Source: Corydoras sp. C115 (taxonomy: Eukaryota; Chordata; Actinopteri; Siluriformes; Callichthyidae). From it: DNA of 64,000 nucleotides. The notes under the pieces are model-generated. The model saw only the letters and a list, made by a program, of their open reading frames with translations, ran no database searches and was not told the origin of the DNA. A program made the position numbers and the translations under genes. Location: NCBI GenBank assembly GCA_019802505.1, contig JAFMOC010000395.1, positions 448,501 through 512,500 on the forward strand. The letters are read 5' to 3'. This document shows, one piece after another, positions 50,969 through 62,497 of this stretch; positions within the stretch are counted from its first letter, which is position 1, and each line of letters starts with the position of its first letter.

Positions 50969-50989
50969 CTTGATGTACATGTTTTTTAC

Positions 50990-51318
50990 TTGGTACTAAG
51001 TGGTACTAAGTGGTACAACAGTACATTGTCACAAAGCAGCTTTACAGAATGAAAAGCCTTTAAACCCCCAAAGAGCAAGCTGAAGCAACAGTGGCAAGAA
51101 AAAACTCCCTGTTATGTTGTTATTTAAGGAAGAAACCTTGGGAGGACCAAGACTCCTCCTTGGGGGACTCATCCTCCTTGAGCGTCCAGGCAGCAACATC
51201 AGTGTAGGACAGCCATGTAGAGATATTAAACAAATGGAAAAACTAACAACTGGAAAACTATATGTGAGTCCATTAAGGGCGTCCTGCAGGACCGACAGTG
51301 CAATTAATATTCAGGTTC
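50990..51318 (-). mobile_element. interspersed repeat of unassigned class (copy 4)
   Basis: Antisense and the longest relative of 5555-5931: agtacattgtcacaaagcag, cagtggcaagaaaaaactcc, aaccttgggaggaccaagac, ending attaatattcaggttcca. The 84-bp satellite starts at its end. Confidence 0.6.
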
Positions 51319-52215
51319 CAAAGATACTATGGCGTGAACATGAGATACTCTGCCTTGAGTACAAGATACTATGGTGTGAACACAAGATACTTTGCGGTTT
51401 GTACTAGATACTATGGCATGAACATGAGATACTCTGCCTTGAGTACAAGATACTATGGCGTGAATACGAGATACTTTGCGGTTTGTACTAGATACTATGG
51501 CATGAACATGAGATACTCTGCCTTGAGTACAAGATACTATGGCGTGAATACGAGATACTTTGCGGTTTGTACTAGATACTATGGCATGAACATGAGATAC
51601 TCTGCCTTGAGTACAAGATACTATGGCGTGAATACGAGATACTTTGCGGTTTGTACTAGATACTATGGCATGAACATGAGATACTCTGCCTTGAGTACAA
51701 GATACTATGGCGTGAATACGAGATACTTTGCGGTTTGTACTAGATACTATGGCATGAACATGAGATACTCTGCCTTGAGTACAAGATACTATGGCGTGAA
51801 TACGAGATACTTTGCGGTTTGTACTAGATACTATGGCATGAACATGAGATACTCTGCCTTGAGTACAAGATACTATGGCGTGAATACGAGATACTTTGCG
51901 GTTTGTACTAGATACTATGGCATGAACATGAGATACTCTGCCTTGAGTACAAGATACTATGGCGTGAACACGAGATACTTTGCGGTGAGTACTAGACACT
52001 ATGGCATGAACATGAGATACTCTGCCTTGAGTACAAGATACTATGGCGTGAACACGAGATACTTTGCGGTTTGTACTAGATACTATGGCATGAACATGAG
52101 ATACTCTGCCGTGAGTACAAGATACTATGGTGTGAACATGAGATACTTTGCCGTGAGAACAAGATACTATGGCATGAACATGAGATACTTTGCCGTGAGA
52201 ACAAGATGTGCACCA
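51319..52215. repeat. 84-bp satellite with 42- and 21-bp sub-repeats
   Basis: About ten units built from agatactatggcgtgaatac, gagatactttgcggtttgta, agatactatggcatgaacat and gagatactctgccttgagta. The 21-bp basic period is a multiple of three, so both strands stay open for more than 300 codons. Confidence 0.95.
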
Positions 52216-53065
52216 CATACTATGGCAAGCACCAAAAACTATGGAGTAAATGCAATATATTATTTTGTGTGCATCTGATATCAGGTCTTTGGCATGACAT
52301 ACACACAGTGTGTTTAAACTGGAATTGAGCAGTGACCACAGCCTGCATAAAGTTCTCTTTTGGTCGTTTGGGGTTTCTTTGCAGGTCCCAAAACCAGTTA
52401 GCATGATTCCACAAGATGGCTCCGCATTCAAGCGTACAGAATTCTTTTTTTTTTAATAATAATCAAACACAAAAAAAAATCTTTTAAACTTGGCCATATT
52501 GGGTTTCTTAACCCTGAAGCTATTTCCCGCTTAAACGCTGTGTACACATGAAAATGACTATTTTCTTTTAATGACATTTGCAACCCCGGGCATCTGACAC
52601 CGGCCAGTTTGTGTGCTGTCGATGCTAATGCTCGCAAATTAGCATTTTAATTATGTCTCCTTTTACTCCAGTGACAACACTCGTATAAGGATGAGGCGTG
52701 AACACGAAAGCGCTGTTAGCAGGTGGGAGAAAAAGGCGACGAGGCGGCGGGAAAAAATAATATTCCAGAGCCTGAATGAGTACACGGTGTTAGCGTGCAG
52801 CCAGCAGGCTTCAGGAGCACACATGCTGCAGGGTTTAGTTGGTTTCTCGCCTGGTGGTTTGGCACGGAGTTGCGATGTTGGCATCTGTGCTGTGGATTCA
52901 TGAGTTAACGAGATTATTAATGAGGGTAGTGGGCGAACAGCAAAGCAAGTGCAGAAACTCTTAAACGGCGCGCTCAGCTGGAATAGACTCATGATGCCGT
53001 CAGCTATTTAAAGGATCCGTCAATGAAGAACAGCAGGGGGAGCATGAGAAATGCACAATACATGT
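52216..53065. other. intron sequence, nothing recognised
   Basis: Unique DNA including a balanced-composition block at 52640-52990 with aattagcattttaattatg. No exon recognised. Confidence 0.4.
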
Positions 53066-53272
53066 AGGGCGTGGTAGCTCAGTGGTCAGGGCATTGGGCT
53101 ATCAATCTGAAGGTTGGCGGTTCAAATCCCAGGTCCACTGCAATTACCAATGTGGGTCCTTGAGCAAGACCCTTAACCCTCAGTGCTCCAGGGATGTTGT
53201 GATGAACCCTGTGCTCACCTTGTAAGTCGCTTTGGATAAAAGCGTCTCCTAAATGACCAAATGTAAATGTAA
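53066..53272 (+). mobile_element. tRNA-derived SINE, second family, full length
   Basis: A box TAGCTCAGTGG, B box GGTTCAAATCC and tail gcgtctcctaaatgaccaaa tgtaaatgta. It is the cleanest copy of this family here. Confidence 0.92.
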
Positions 53273-53344
53273 ACGTACATGTGTAATAGTATGTGTACAT
53301 CACTCATCAGACCTCATCAGAGCTTCATGAACATCCGGTCACCA

Positions 53345-53500
53345 GAGTGCTTTAAAGGAAACCTCTTGTAACCTTCCTGCCTTCTGCCGGCGTTGCTTAA
53401 ATAGCAACGCTGCCGGTGAATATCTCTTCCCTGATGGGCGTGGCCATCTCGAAATGAGGTGTGTTCAGGTACATTTCTTGGCGACTGAAATAAGCTTACC
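53345..53500 (-). mobile_element. dispersed repeat (MITE-like), copy B
   Basis: Inverse of 9018-9140: gatgggcgtggccatctcg, ttgcttaaatagcaacg. The central ttgctatttaa..aacg is itself palindromic. Confidence 0.5.
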
Positions 53501-53532
53501 CATAAGCTCATTTCATCCTGCTCATTAAGTGT

Positions 53533-53606
53533 AAACACGGTAGCTCAGTGGTTAGGGTGTTGGGTTATCAATCTGAAGGTTGGCGATTCAAATCCCAGGG
53601 CCACTG
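53533..53606 (+). mobile_element. second-family SINE, 5' half (interrupted)
   Basis: Head and B box to ggccactgaa. The continuation gttaccagtgtggctccttg appears at 54222 after the LINE insertion. Confidence 0.85.
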
Positions 53607-54221
53607 AATTTTATTATTATTATATTATATGAAGTTTATGATTATTGTAATGCGCTACTTGCCGGTATCCCAGCTTCCACAATCAGACCTCTTCAACTAA
53701 TTCAAAACTCTGCAGCCCGACTTGTGTTCAGCCACCCAAGTGAACTCATGTCACTCCATCACTCACTTCCCTCCATTGGCTCCCTGTAGCTGCTGCATTC
53801 AGTACAAGTCACTGACTCTGGCCTACAGAACAATTTCTGGATCTTCCCCCTCCTACCTTCACTCTATCTTTTCAAAATACACTCCGACTCGTTCACTTCG
53901 CTCCAGTGATGATCGCCGCCTGGCGGTTCCACCTCACCGAGGAGCTGATTCTCACTCCGTGGCGTTCACCACTGCAAAATGGTGGAACGTTCTTCCCAAC
54001 TCTGACCGTAAAGCAGAATCACTAAACAGTTTTAAGAAACTACTAAAGACGCATCTATTTAACAAATACCTGTTGTAGAAAAAAAAAAAAAAAAAAAAGC
54101 ATCAAATAACAATCAGGTTTGATGAATTTACAGTATAGTTGGTTACTTCTGACTTGTAATGTTCTCATTTGTAAGTCACTTTGGATAAAAGCGTCTGCTG
54201 AATGACTAAATGTAAATGTAA
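53607..54221 (+). mobile_element. L2-type LINE, 3' end with reverse-transcriptase C-terminus
   Basis: Encodes, across one frameshift near 53788, DYCNALLAGIPASTIRPLQL, IQNSAARLVF, SLTLAYR, SPSYL, SLRSSDDRRLAVP, KWWNVLPNS and SFKKLLKTHLF, the usual C-terminal end of L2/CR1-type ORF2 proteins. It is 5'-truncated and inactive. Its 3' end (gtcactttggataaaagcgt, ctgctgaatgactaaatgta) matches the tail of the second SINE family. A poly-A run lies at 54079-54099. Confidence 0.9.
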
Positions 54222-54246
54222 GTTACCAGTGTGGCTCCTTGAGCAA
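54222..54246 (+). mobile_element. second-family SINE, remainder after LINE insertion
   Basis: gttaccagtgtggctccttg then agcaag, cut by the next SINE head. Confidence 0.75.
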
Positions 54247-54463
54247 GGCGCGGTAGCTCAGTGGTTCGGGCGTTGGGCTATCAATCTGAAGGTTGTTGGT
54301 TCAAATCCCAGGTCCACTGAAGTTACCAGTGTGGGTCCTTGAGCAAGACCCTTAACCCTCATTGCTCCAGGGATGTTGTGATGAAACCTGTGCTCACCTT
54401 GTAAGTCGCTTTGGTTAAAAACGTCTGCTAAATGACCAAATGTATGTAATGTAAACAACACCC
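54247..54463 (+). mobile_element. tRNA-derived SINE, second family, full length
   Basis: gcggtagctcagtggttcgg through aaatgaccaaatgtatgtaa. It completes a SINE/LINE/SINE nest. Confidence 0.9.
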
Positions 54464-55080
54464 TGCAGAATTTCCCCAAAACAAGGCTCATTAAAGAGTC
54501 AACTAGGACGGCTCCCCAGTTGCCGCCGCGTCAACGCCTTTTACCTTCCGTCCTTTATCTGACACCGCAGTGAGGCATTAAACCAGTCGTTGTGTTTAAT
54601 GCCCCGTGATAACTCTTCTGATTGGTGGGCAAGCTCAGATCCCCCACGTCAGGGTTTAATTGGCGCGCTGGATTTTATATGCTGGCAATGAGAAGCGAGG
54701 GACACGATGATGGAGTCACCTTCTGATTCATCACTGGCCTCGGGTTCGGCCATCCACACCGCTCAGTGCTCAGCGTAAACATTACGCTGAAGGAACCGTT
54801 GGCCGGGTGACTAATTGAGCCACTGGCTGCAGCGCGAGGACAGTTTATCCACCGCCACGTAATGCCGTCGAATCTAAACGTGGTGAAAAACATCCCCGGC
54901 TATCCCATAATATCACATCTCTGCCGAATTGGAGGTCCAGATGGCGTACTTCATCACGTAATGGAGGTTGATTTGTACAAAAGCAGGAGCTAAAAGCTCT
55001 TTTATATATACACAGTCGTTTGGAAAAAAGTGCTGACATTTCGCTCTGCAGATGCTTTTATCAGCAGCAGAATCTAATTC
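54464..55080. other. intron sequence, possible conserved non-coding DNA
   Basis: Unique, balanced composition with several TAATTG/ATTAG motifs and no repeats. Candidate regulatory DNA by inference only. Confidence 0.3.
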
Positions 55081-55344
55081 CAACTTGGGGGGGGGGTTCA
55101 GGATTACGAAAGCCGACCTGCGACTGTATTGGGATTCAGACTTACAGGCTTCCTGCGGTTTTAATATCTTAGTAATTTCACTAATGTAATTACATCACAT
55201 CCTCTAGGCATTAATATGATGTAAGTCCCATTGTGTTGTTACATCTAAAGAGCCTCTTGACCCCCGAGATTACCACTAAATTTGGGAAAAAACTGTGGAG
55301 GTCACATTCCCACCCACTGTGAAAAAAATACCACTCATAAACAT

Positions 55345-55386
55345 TCTCATCTCATTTTCTCCGACTTAATCCTAAACTGGTGTCAC

Positions 55387-55451
<65 letters not shown>

Positions 55452-55580
55452 CTCTATGCTTATTCAGGGGAGAACGTTTCGGGCAGATACACCCGGGCAG
55501 AACGCCAATACATCTTTGGGCACACAGTCACTCACAAACACTGACACACACACACACACTATATAGGGGCAATTTAGAGC
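55345..55580 (-). mobile_element. V-SINE 3' part with 59-60 base poly-G
   Basis: Tail diverged (ttctccgacttaatcctaaa); an uninterrupted G run (55390-55449) occupies the family's G site; linker follows. Confidence 0.8.
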
Positions 55581-55868
55581 TAATACTACAGTGTAACTGG
55601 TTCCTTCGTAACTTTTGACTCATGTAGTTCTCTCATCTGTAAGTGGCTTTAAATAAAAACATAAAAAATGACTAAGTTTAAATGAAATCTGGAACTAACG
55701 CGACCTTGATTTCACCGACGCTGTTCAATTCCCTAAAGTTTAGGAAATTTCCTTAAAGTTATTGTGTTTCCGTGAACATAATGTTCATTCCAAATTGGAC
55801 AGTAAGAATTAAATAAGATTATTCGTATTTGATACGAAAACAAACCAGAAAATCTTGGGTCAGGAATT

Positions 55869-56190
55869 CATCCATCCATTATCTTCCACATCATCCTCTA
55901 CTAGGGTCAGGGGGGCATCCAGGGGAGAACGTTACGGGCGCTGGGCAGATACACCCAGTACAGGACGCCAATCTATCACTGGACACACACTCACTCACAC
56001 AGACACACTCTATATGGGGCAATTTGGAGAATTTATTTGACCTTGATCCATGTTTTTGGACTGTGGGAGGAAACCGGAGAACCCGGAGGAAACCCACGTG
56101 GACACAGGGAGAACATGGAAACTCCACCCAGATTGGGATCTGAACCGGGAATCCCTAGCGCCGAGAGGAGAACATGCTAAACCACTAAGC
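55869..56190 (-). mobile_element. V-SINE, nearly full length
   Basis: ggttccccatgccc is deleted at the G site (reads gtcaggggggcatccagg); head ends aagccactag. Confidence 0.87.
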
Positions 56191-56389
56191 CACTAGTTTG
56201 CATACGCAAACTAAATCCCACAATGTCAAAATAAAAAGGTCCTCCTCCCTCACTGTCCGTCCGGTTCACTCAGCGAGTCGAACGCTTATTAGCGATTTAA
56301 AAGACAAGATGCATAATTAAAGACGTGTCCACCAGAGCGATTATTTCCAATTACAACCAACTGTCCTCCTCTCTAGAGAGCAGCTGTCC

Positions 56390-58200
56390 TCTCGCTCACT
56401 CTCTCTCTCTCCCTCCATCTCACCTTCCGTCCCCGTCTCTCGCTCTCTCTCTCTCTTTCTGTTTCTGAAGGTCTTTCTCACGCTCTCGCTGTTCCTCGCT
56501 CCTTCCATATTTGTCTTTTTCGTTTTCTGTCTCCTCTTCTGTGTCTTTCTCTCTCTTACTCTCCCATACTGTCTCTCGCCTCTCGCACTGTCGTACTCTC
56601 TTATCTCTCTTTCTTGCTCTCTCATATTCACCTCTCACATTTCTCTCTCTCTCTTTGTGTCTTTGTCGTTTCTCTTATCTGTCTCTTTAACTGTGTTTTT
56701 CTTTTCGGTCTCTTGCACTCTCTCTCAGTCTCTCGCTCTCGCACTGTTTCACTCTCTCTCTCTATTTTTTTTTCTCTCATTTTCCCCTCTCACTTTCTTT
56801 ATGTTTTTGTCTTTTTGTCTCTCTCTCTCTTGCTTTCCTTTTCTGTCTCTTGCACTCTCTCTCAGTCTCTCGCTCTCCCATGTCTCTCTCTCTCTCTTCT
56901 TTGCTCTCTCATTTTCCCCTTTCACTTTCTTTACATTTTTGTCTTTTTGTCTCTCTCTCTCTCTCTCTCTCTCTCGCTTTCATTTTCTGTCTCTTGCACA
57001 CTCTCTCAGTCTCTTGCTCTCCCATGTCTCTCTCTCTCTCTCTCTCTCTCTTTTTTGTTCTCTCATTTTCCACTTTCACTTTCTTTACGTTTTTGTCTTT
57101 TTGTCTCTCTCTCTCTCTCTCTTGCTTCCCTTTTCTGTCTCTTGCACTCTCTCTCAGTCTCTCGCTCTCCCATGTCTCTCTCTCTCTCTTCTTTGCTCTC
57201 TCATTTTCCCCTCTCACTTTCTTTATGTTTTTGTCTTTTTGTCTCTCTCTCTCTCTCTCTCTCGCTTTCATTTTCTGTCTCTTGCACTCTCTCTCAGTCT
57301 CTTGCTCTCCCATGTCTCTCTCTCTCTCTCTCTCTCTTCTTTGCTCTCTCATTTTCCCCTCTCACTTTCTTTACGTTTTTGTCTTTTTGTCTCTCTCTCT
57401 CTTGCTTTCCTTTTCTGTCTCTTGCACTCTCTCTCAGTCTCTTGCTCTCCCATGTCTCTCTCTCTCTCTCTCTCTTCTTTGCTCTCTCATTTTCCCCTCT
57501 CACTTTCTTTACGTTTTTGTCTTTTTGTCTCTCTCTCTCTTGCTTTCCTTTTCTGTCTCTTGCACTCTCTCTCAGTCTCTCGCTCTCCCATGTCTCTCTC
57601 TCTCTCTTCTTTGTTCTCTCATTTTCCCCTCTCACTTTCTTTACGTTTTTGTCTTTTTGTCTCTCTCTCTCTCTCTCTTGCTTTCCTTTTCCGTCTCTTG
57701 CACTCTCTCTCAGTCTCTTGCTCTCCCATGTCTCTCTCTCTCTCTTCTTTGCTCTCTCATTTTCCCCTCTCACTTTCTTTACGTTTTTGTCTTTTTGTCT
57801 CTCTCTCTCTCTCTTGCTTTCCTTTTCCGTCTCTTGCACTCTCTCTCAGTCTCTTGCTCTCCCATGTCTCTCTCTCTCTCTTCTTTGCTCTCTCATTTTC
57901 CCCTCTCACTTTCTTTACGTTTTTGTCTTTTTGTCTCTCTCTCTCTCTCTCTCTTGCTTTCCTTTTCCGTCTCTTGCACTCTCTCTCAGTCTCTTGCTCT
58001 CCCATGTCTCACTCTCTCTCTCTCTCTTCTTTGCTCTCTCATTTTCCCCTCTCACTTTCTTTATGTTTTTGTCTTTTTGTCTCTCTCTCTCTCTCTCTCT
58101 TTCCTTTTCTGTCTCTTGCACTCTCTCTCAGTCTCTCGCTCTCCCATGTCTCTCTCTCTCTCTCTCTCTCTCATTCTCGCTCTCTCATTCTCTCATTTTC
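56390..58200. repeat. polypyrimidine satellite, about 130-150-bp unit
   Basis: Plus strand is almost pure C/T. From about 56620 it is built of units with ctctcattttcccctctcac, tttctttacgtttttgtctt, cttgctttccttttctgtct, cttgcactctctctcagtct and cgctctcccatg, separated by (CT)n. About 11 units. All three plus frames are open for about 500 codons. Confidence 0.95.
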
Positions 58201-58318
58201 ATTCTGCATCGAGCCTAACTGCCAACAAGCACAACACAGCGGCTGCATCATCGACTCATTACCCTCAGATAGCTCAGCAACGCCTCTCTCAGACTAATTG
58301 GATCCAAGAAAATGCATG

Positions 58319-58362
<44 letters not shown>
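58319..58362. repeat. (CA)n microsatellite
   Basis: About 21 units. Confidence 0.95.
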
Positions 58363-58366
<4 letters not shown>

Positions 58367-58664
58367 TTTCCACTTTGTTCTTTCCCCCTTTTGGCACTTC
58401 ACATATTCATCTTTAATTCTCATAATTCTTATTGTCATCTGCAATAAGAAAGACAATTAGGAGACGCGTCGGCCCCACAGGCTCGGTTTCAAAGAAAACA
58501 CAGATTTTAATCTGATCAATCAGATTACACTGGGTGAGAGGACTTTGGATTAAAGATTAAAGAAACCCCCATCTGAATAATTTTACAATTAAAGGAAATT
58601 CTAGATTGTAAAAAATAAGCTCTCTCAGCACCGCCACACGGTCGAGCAACAACGCCAGTCGGTG

Positions 58665-58935
58665 GAGAGAGTGGTTGGTGTATTATGGTAAGTCAGAAGC
58701 TTGTGGTTAAGGAACCAGCCGTGTGACCCGAAGGTCCCCGGTTCAATTCCCGGTCCCAACAAGTACTACGGCTGAAGTGCCCTTGGGCAAGGCACCTAAC
58801 CCCAATTACTTCCTGGGCGTTGTGTTCAAGGCTGCAAACCACTTCAAGCCGGTCTGCTCACTTCTCTAGTGTGTGTGTGTTTTACTAAACACATGGGTTC
58901 AATGTGGAGGACCAATTTTTCTGTGTATAAGCAAA
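58665..58935 (+). mobile_element. tRNA-like SINE, third type
   Basis: B-box-like GGTTCAATTCCC, cccttgggcaaggcacctaa, ccactt...gctcactt, and 3' end acacatgggttcaatgtgga ggaccaattt. Only one copy seen here. This kind of tRNA-headed repeat is common in ostariophysan fish, from memory. Confidence 0.6.
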
Positions 58936-58980
58936 ATAGTTCACGTTACCGTGATTTCCACTGAGTAAGTTAAATATTTT

Positions 58981-59250
58981 CATTCATTCATTATCTCTCG
59001 CTTCATCCTCTATTAGGGTCGCGGGGGGAGTTCCCCATGCCCTTCCAGGGGAGAACGTCTCAGGCGCTGGGCAGATACACCCAGGACAGGGGGCCAATCC
59101 ATCGCTGGGCATACACTCACTCACACAGACACACTCTATATGGGGCAATTTGGAGAACTCAATTGACTTGATCCATGTTTTTGGCCTGTGGGAGGAAACC
59201 GTATAACCCGGAGGAAACCCATGCGGACACGGGGAGAACATGGAAACTCC
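58981..59250 (-). mobile_element. V-SINE, head-truncated
   Basis: Ends at ggaaactcca before the B box; core carries gtataacccg. Confidence 0.85.
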
Positions 59251-59563
59251 ATTTATGTCACCTATTAAAAGACATGACTGCAGGCCAGATGACCACCGTA
59301 TCTGACTGGGGCATAAATAATTCAGCACTTGACCTCATAAAGAAATAAATCTGTGTAAGGTGTATCTGAGGACAGAGATCCTCATTAGTCTGGAAGACAA
59401 AGGACAATGTGTCAATCATACCGCCTACTTCGTCTGTTTCTAACTAACTTTACCAGCAGAAAATTTGGGTAATTAATATTTTCTGTTCTGGAGTAAGATG
59501 TGCAAGATGTTTAATTAACAAAATTAAACTCAAACTCAAATTTATTTTATAATTTGTTGATAT

Positions 59564-59911
59564 GGGCGGCTTTGTGGTTGGCATGTTGTCCTCTCAGCGC
59601 TAGGGATTCCCGGTTTGAATCCCCATCTGGGTGGAGTTTCCATGTTCTCCCCGTGTCCGCGTGGGTTTCCTCCGGGTTCTCCGGTTTCCTCCCACAGTCC
59701 AAAAACAAGGATCAAGTCAATTGAGTTCTCCAAATTGCCCCATATAGAGTGTGTCTTTGTGTGTGAGTGTGTGCCCAGCGATAGATTGCCCCCCTGTCCT
59801 GGGTGTATCTGCCCAGTGCCCGAAACGTTCTCCCCTGGATGGGCATGGGGAACCCCACCGCGACCCTAATATAGGATAAATCGGAAGATACTGAATGAAT
59901 GAATGAATGAA
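59564..59911 (+). mobile_element. V-SINE, head slightly shortened
   Basis: Starts gggcggctttgtggttggc, with the A box partly deleted; otherwise complete. Confidence 0.88.
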
Positions 59912-60347
59912 TGTTCTACACGGTTCGTTTTTTTAAGATGCGCTGATCTGTCATTAGAACCTTTCTCTTCCACAGTGCTGAGTGCATAGCCGACTATAAT
60001 CCCTCTCTGACCCTCTCTCCCTGTTTTGTTCCCAACATGTGCATTACTTCCATGACACTGCGTTCTGACCTTAATAAGGCCGTGCATTTGCAGAGGAAAA
60101 CGCCACGCCGTCTCTGCTGAAACGGCCCACATGCTGAGAATCAGGACCCTACACTTACTAATGTGTGTTCCGCGTGTTGACAGCACTGGCAGCAGTCGAC
60201 GGTGTTAATTCATATCATCAAGTCAGACAATGTGCCTCGAGTGCCTCGCCTCAAACCCGTTATGCTGCAGCCTGCTAGTTCTACCTGGTTATGACTGTTA
60301 ATGGAGTTTATACACAATGAAGCCTCATGAGTCTAATCATCCTTCAG
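59912..60347. other. intron sequence, nothing recognised
   Basis: Unique DNA; minus frame 59866-60186 was inspected and not accepted as an exon. Confidence 0.4.
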
Positions 60348-60424
60348 AGTCAGGACCATTTCTGGATCTGCCCCCTCTTACAGTCACTCTATATTTTCAA
60401 ACTACACTCCGGCTCGTTCAAGTT
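60348..60424 (+). mobile_element. L2-type LINE fragment
   Basis: catttctggatctgccccct to actccggctcgttcaa matches 53831-53905. Confidence 0.7.
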
Positions 60425-60427
60425 ATT

Positions 60428-60510
60428 TGTTTATAGGGCGCTTTTTACAACAGTACATTGTCACAAAGCAGCTTTACAGAATGAAAAGCCTTTAAACCCC
60501 CAAGCCAAGC
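60428..60510 (-). mobile_element. interspersed repeat of unassigned class (copy 5)
   Basis: agtacattgtcacaaagcag and gaatgaaaagcctttaaacc, as at 51020-51070. Confidence 0.6.
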
Positions 60511-60561
60511 ACATGAAGCGAAATTAGGCTGAAGACACTAGATGATGTCGCTACACATTCA

Positions 60562-60625
60562 TGCCCACCTGAATCCTGAGCGCTGAAAGGCGGACGTGCT
60601 GACCACTAACCACCATGACGCCCCA
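60562..60625 (-). mobile_element. V-SINE head fragment
   Basis: gagcgctgaaaggcggacgtg ctgaccactaaccaccatg only. Confidence 0.55.
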
Positions 60626-61230
60626 AAGCCACTCCCATGTATTCCAATTCTCACCGTCATGCTGTAAACTGGTACACTGGGATACATTTCCACTCGCTCT
60701 CGGGACGTAAGATGCTAAAGGGCTACTTCGCTGTGTAAACACGGTATTTAAAAATACACACTCTTGACACAACCCTTCAGCTCTTAGCCCTCGAGCGTCA
60801 GAGCAGCCGAGGCGAACGCCGCCCGCTGCAGAGTGAATGGTGCAACATCAGAATCAGAATATTCCTGGCAAATCCTGCTGATGCAAGAGCAGAACCTCGA
60901 AACACCTCGGCTCACTCTCGAGAACACACCAAATCCCAATGCTAATCTTACAAGGCTTCAAATTTGCATTGTAATAGAACTCATGCTGTCTTGTGTGTTA
61001 CCAATTTCACCATCTGGAGCGCAACAGCAGCTACACTGCCCTTTATTATAGCTGGAGAAACGCACGGGAAAAAAAACTGTGCCAAGCCTAAAACAACCCA
61101 GAACGAAGCATTCTATTGATATTAGCAAGATCTTATCAATTATTAAAGAAATACAGTAGTTTTTTCTTTATTGCTTCAGATGTTTGAATCCAAACTGGCA
61201 GACAGACTGGATCTAACGGATTAAGCAATC
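60626..61230. other. intron sequence, nothing recognised
   Basis: Unique DNA before the GTG-rich satellite. Confidence 0.45.
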
Positions 61231-61239
61231 GGAATCGGT

Positions 61240-61971
61240 CGGCGTGGTGGTGTTGTGGTGGTATCGTGGTGGTATCATGGTGGTGGCGTCGTGGTGGTAT
61301 CGTGCTGGCGGTGTCGTGGTGGTGTCGTGGTGGTGTCGTGGTGGTGTCGTGGTGGTGGTGTGGTGGTGTCGTGGTGGTGGCGTGGTGGTGTCGGCGTGGT
61401 GGTGGCATAGTGGTGGCCTGGTGGTGGCGTGGTGGTGTCGTGGTGGTGTCGTGGTGGTGGCGTGGTGGTGGCGTCGAGGTGATGACAAGGTGGTGAAGTG
61501 GTGATGGCATGGTGGTGGTGTAATGGTGATGACGTGGAGGTGGTGGCGTGGTGGTGAAGTGGTGGTGGCGTCGTGGTGATGACGTGGTGGTGGTGGCGTG
61601 GTGATGTGGTGGTGGTGTCGTGGTGGTGTCATGGTGGTGTCATGGTGGTGTCGTGATTGTGTCGTGATGGTGTTGTGGTGTTGTGGGAGTGTCGTGATTG
61701 TGTCGTGGTGGTGTCATGGTGGTGTTGTGATTGTGTCGTGGTGGTGTTGTGGTGGTGTCATGGTGGTGTCGTGATTGTGTCGTGGTGGTGTCGTGGTGGT
61801 GTCATGGTGGTGTTGTGATTGTGTCGTGGTGGTGTTGTGGTGGTGTCGTGGTGGTGTCATTGTGGTGTTGTGGGAGTGTCGTGATTGTGTCGTGGTGGTG
61901 TCATGGTGGTGTCATGGTGGTGTCGTGATTGTGTCGTGGTGGTGTCGTGGTGGTGTCATGGTGGTGTCGTG
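61240..61971. repeat. GTG-rich satellite, 9-bp based
   Basis: gtcgtggtg, gtggtggtgtcatggtggtg and gtcgtgattgt units in a higher-order order. ORFs reading VVVSWWC or HHHDTTT are artefacts. Confidence 0.95.
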
Positions 61972-62090
61972 GTTAACACTTTTGCCTCTCAATGCTGGGG
62001 ATTCAGGTTTAAATCCTGATCTGGGATCTGGAGTTTGCATGTTCTCCCCATGTCTGCATGGGTTTCCACCTGGCTCCACCTGGTGAGTGA
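61972..62090 (+). mobile_element. V-SINE, old head and core fragment
   Basis: The satellite runs straight into gtggttaacacttttgcctc, so the array grew to, or within, the SINE head. Confidence 0.65.
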
Positions 62091-62185
62091 GTGTGTGAGT
62101 GATGCCTAAAGATTAACGTAAAGACCTTTGTGTGCTTTAAAATGTTACATTAATGTTTTATTTTGTATTTTTAAAAATTAAATCA

Positions 62186-62497
62186 TTAATTATCTTCCAC
62201 TTTATTTATTAGGGTTGCTGGGGGGGGGGGTTCCCCATGCCCATCCAGGGGAGAACGTCAGGCGCTGAGCAGATACACTTAGGACAGAATGCCATTCTAT
62301 AGCTGGGCACTCACTCACACATACACACTTTTATAGGGGGCAATTTGGAGAACTCAATTGACCTTGATCCATGTTTTTGGACTGTGGGAGGAAACCAGAG
62401 AACCCGGAGGAAACCTACACGGACACGGGGAGAACATTGAAACTCCACCCAGATGCTGAGAGGTGAACATGCTAAACCACTAAGCCACCGTGCCACC
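62186..62497 (-). mobile_element. V-SINE, B box deleted
   Basis: Reads ccacccagatgctgagaggt, deleting the B box; G run at 62220-62230. Confidence 0.85.

Noticed and set aside
52663..52992. 109-codon minus-strand ORF
   Set aside because: No family resemblance, overlapping frames are equally open, and it lacks splice borders; may be conserved non-coding DNA instead.
56614..58319. Three overlapping 489-546-codon plus-strand ORFs of Ser, Leu and Phe
   Set aside because: All three frames are open because the sequence is almost pure pyrimidine; no start context, splice or conserved domain.
61136..61632. His/Thr-rich ORFs on the minus strand
   Set aside because: They are frames of the GTG-rich 9-bp satellite.
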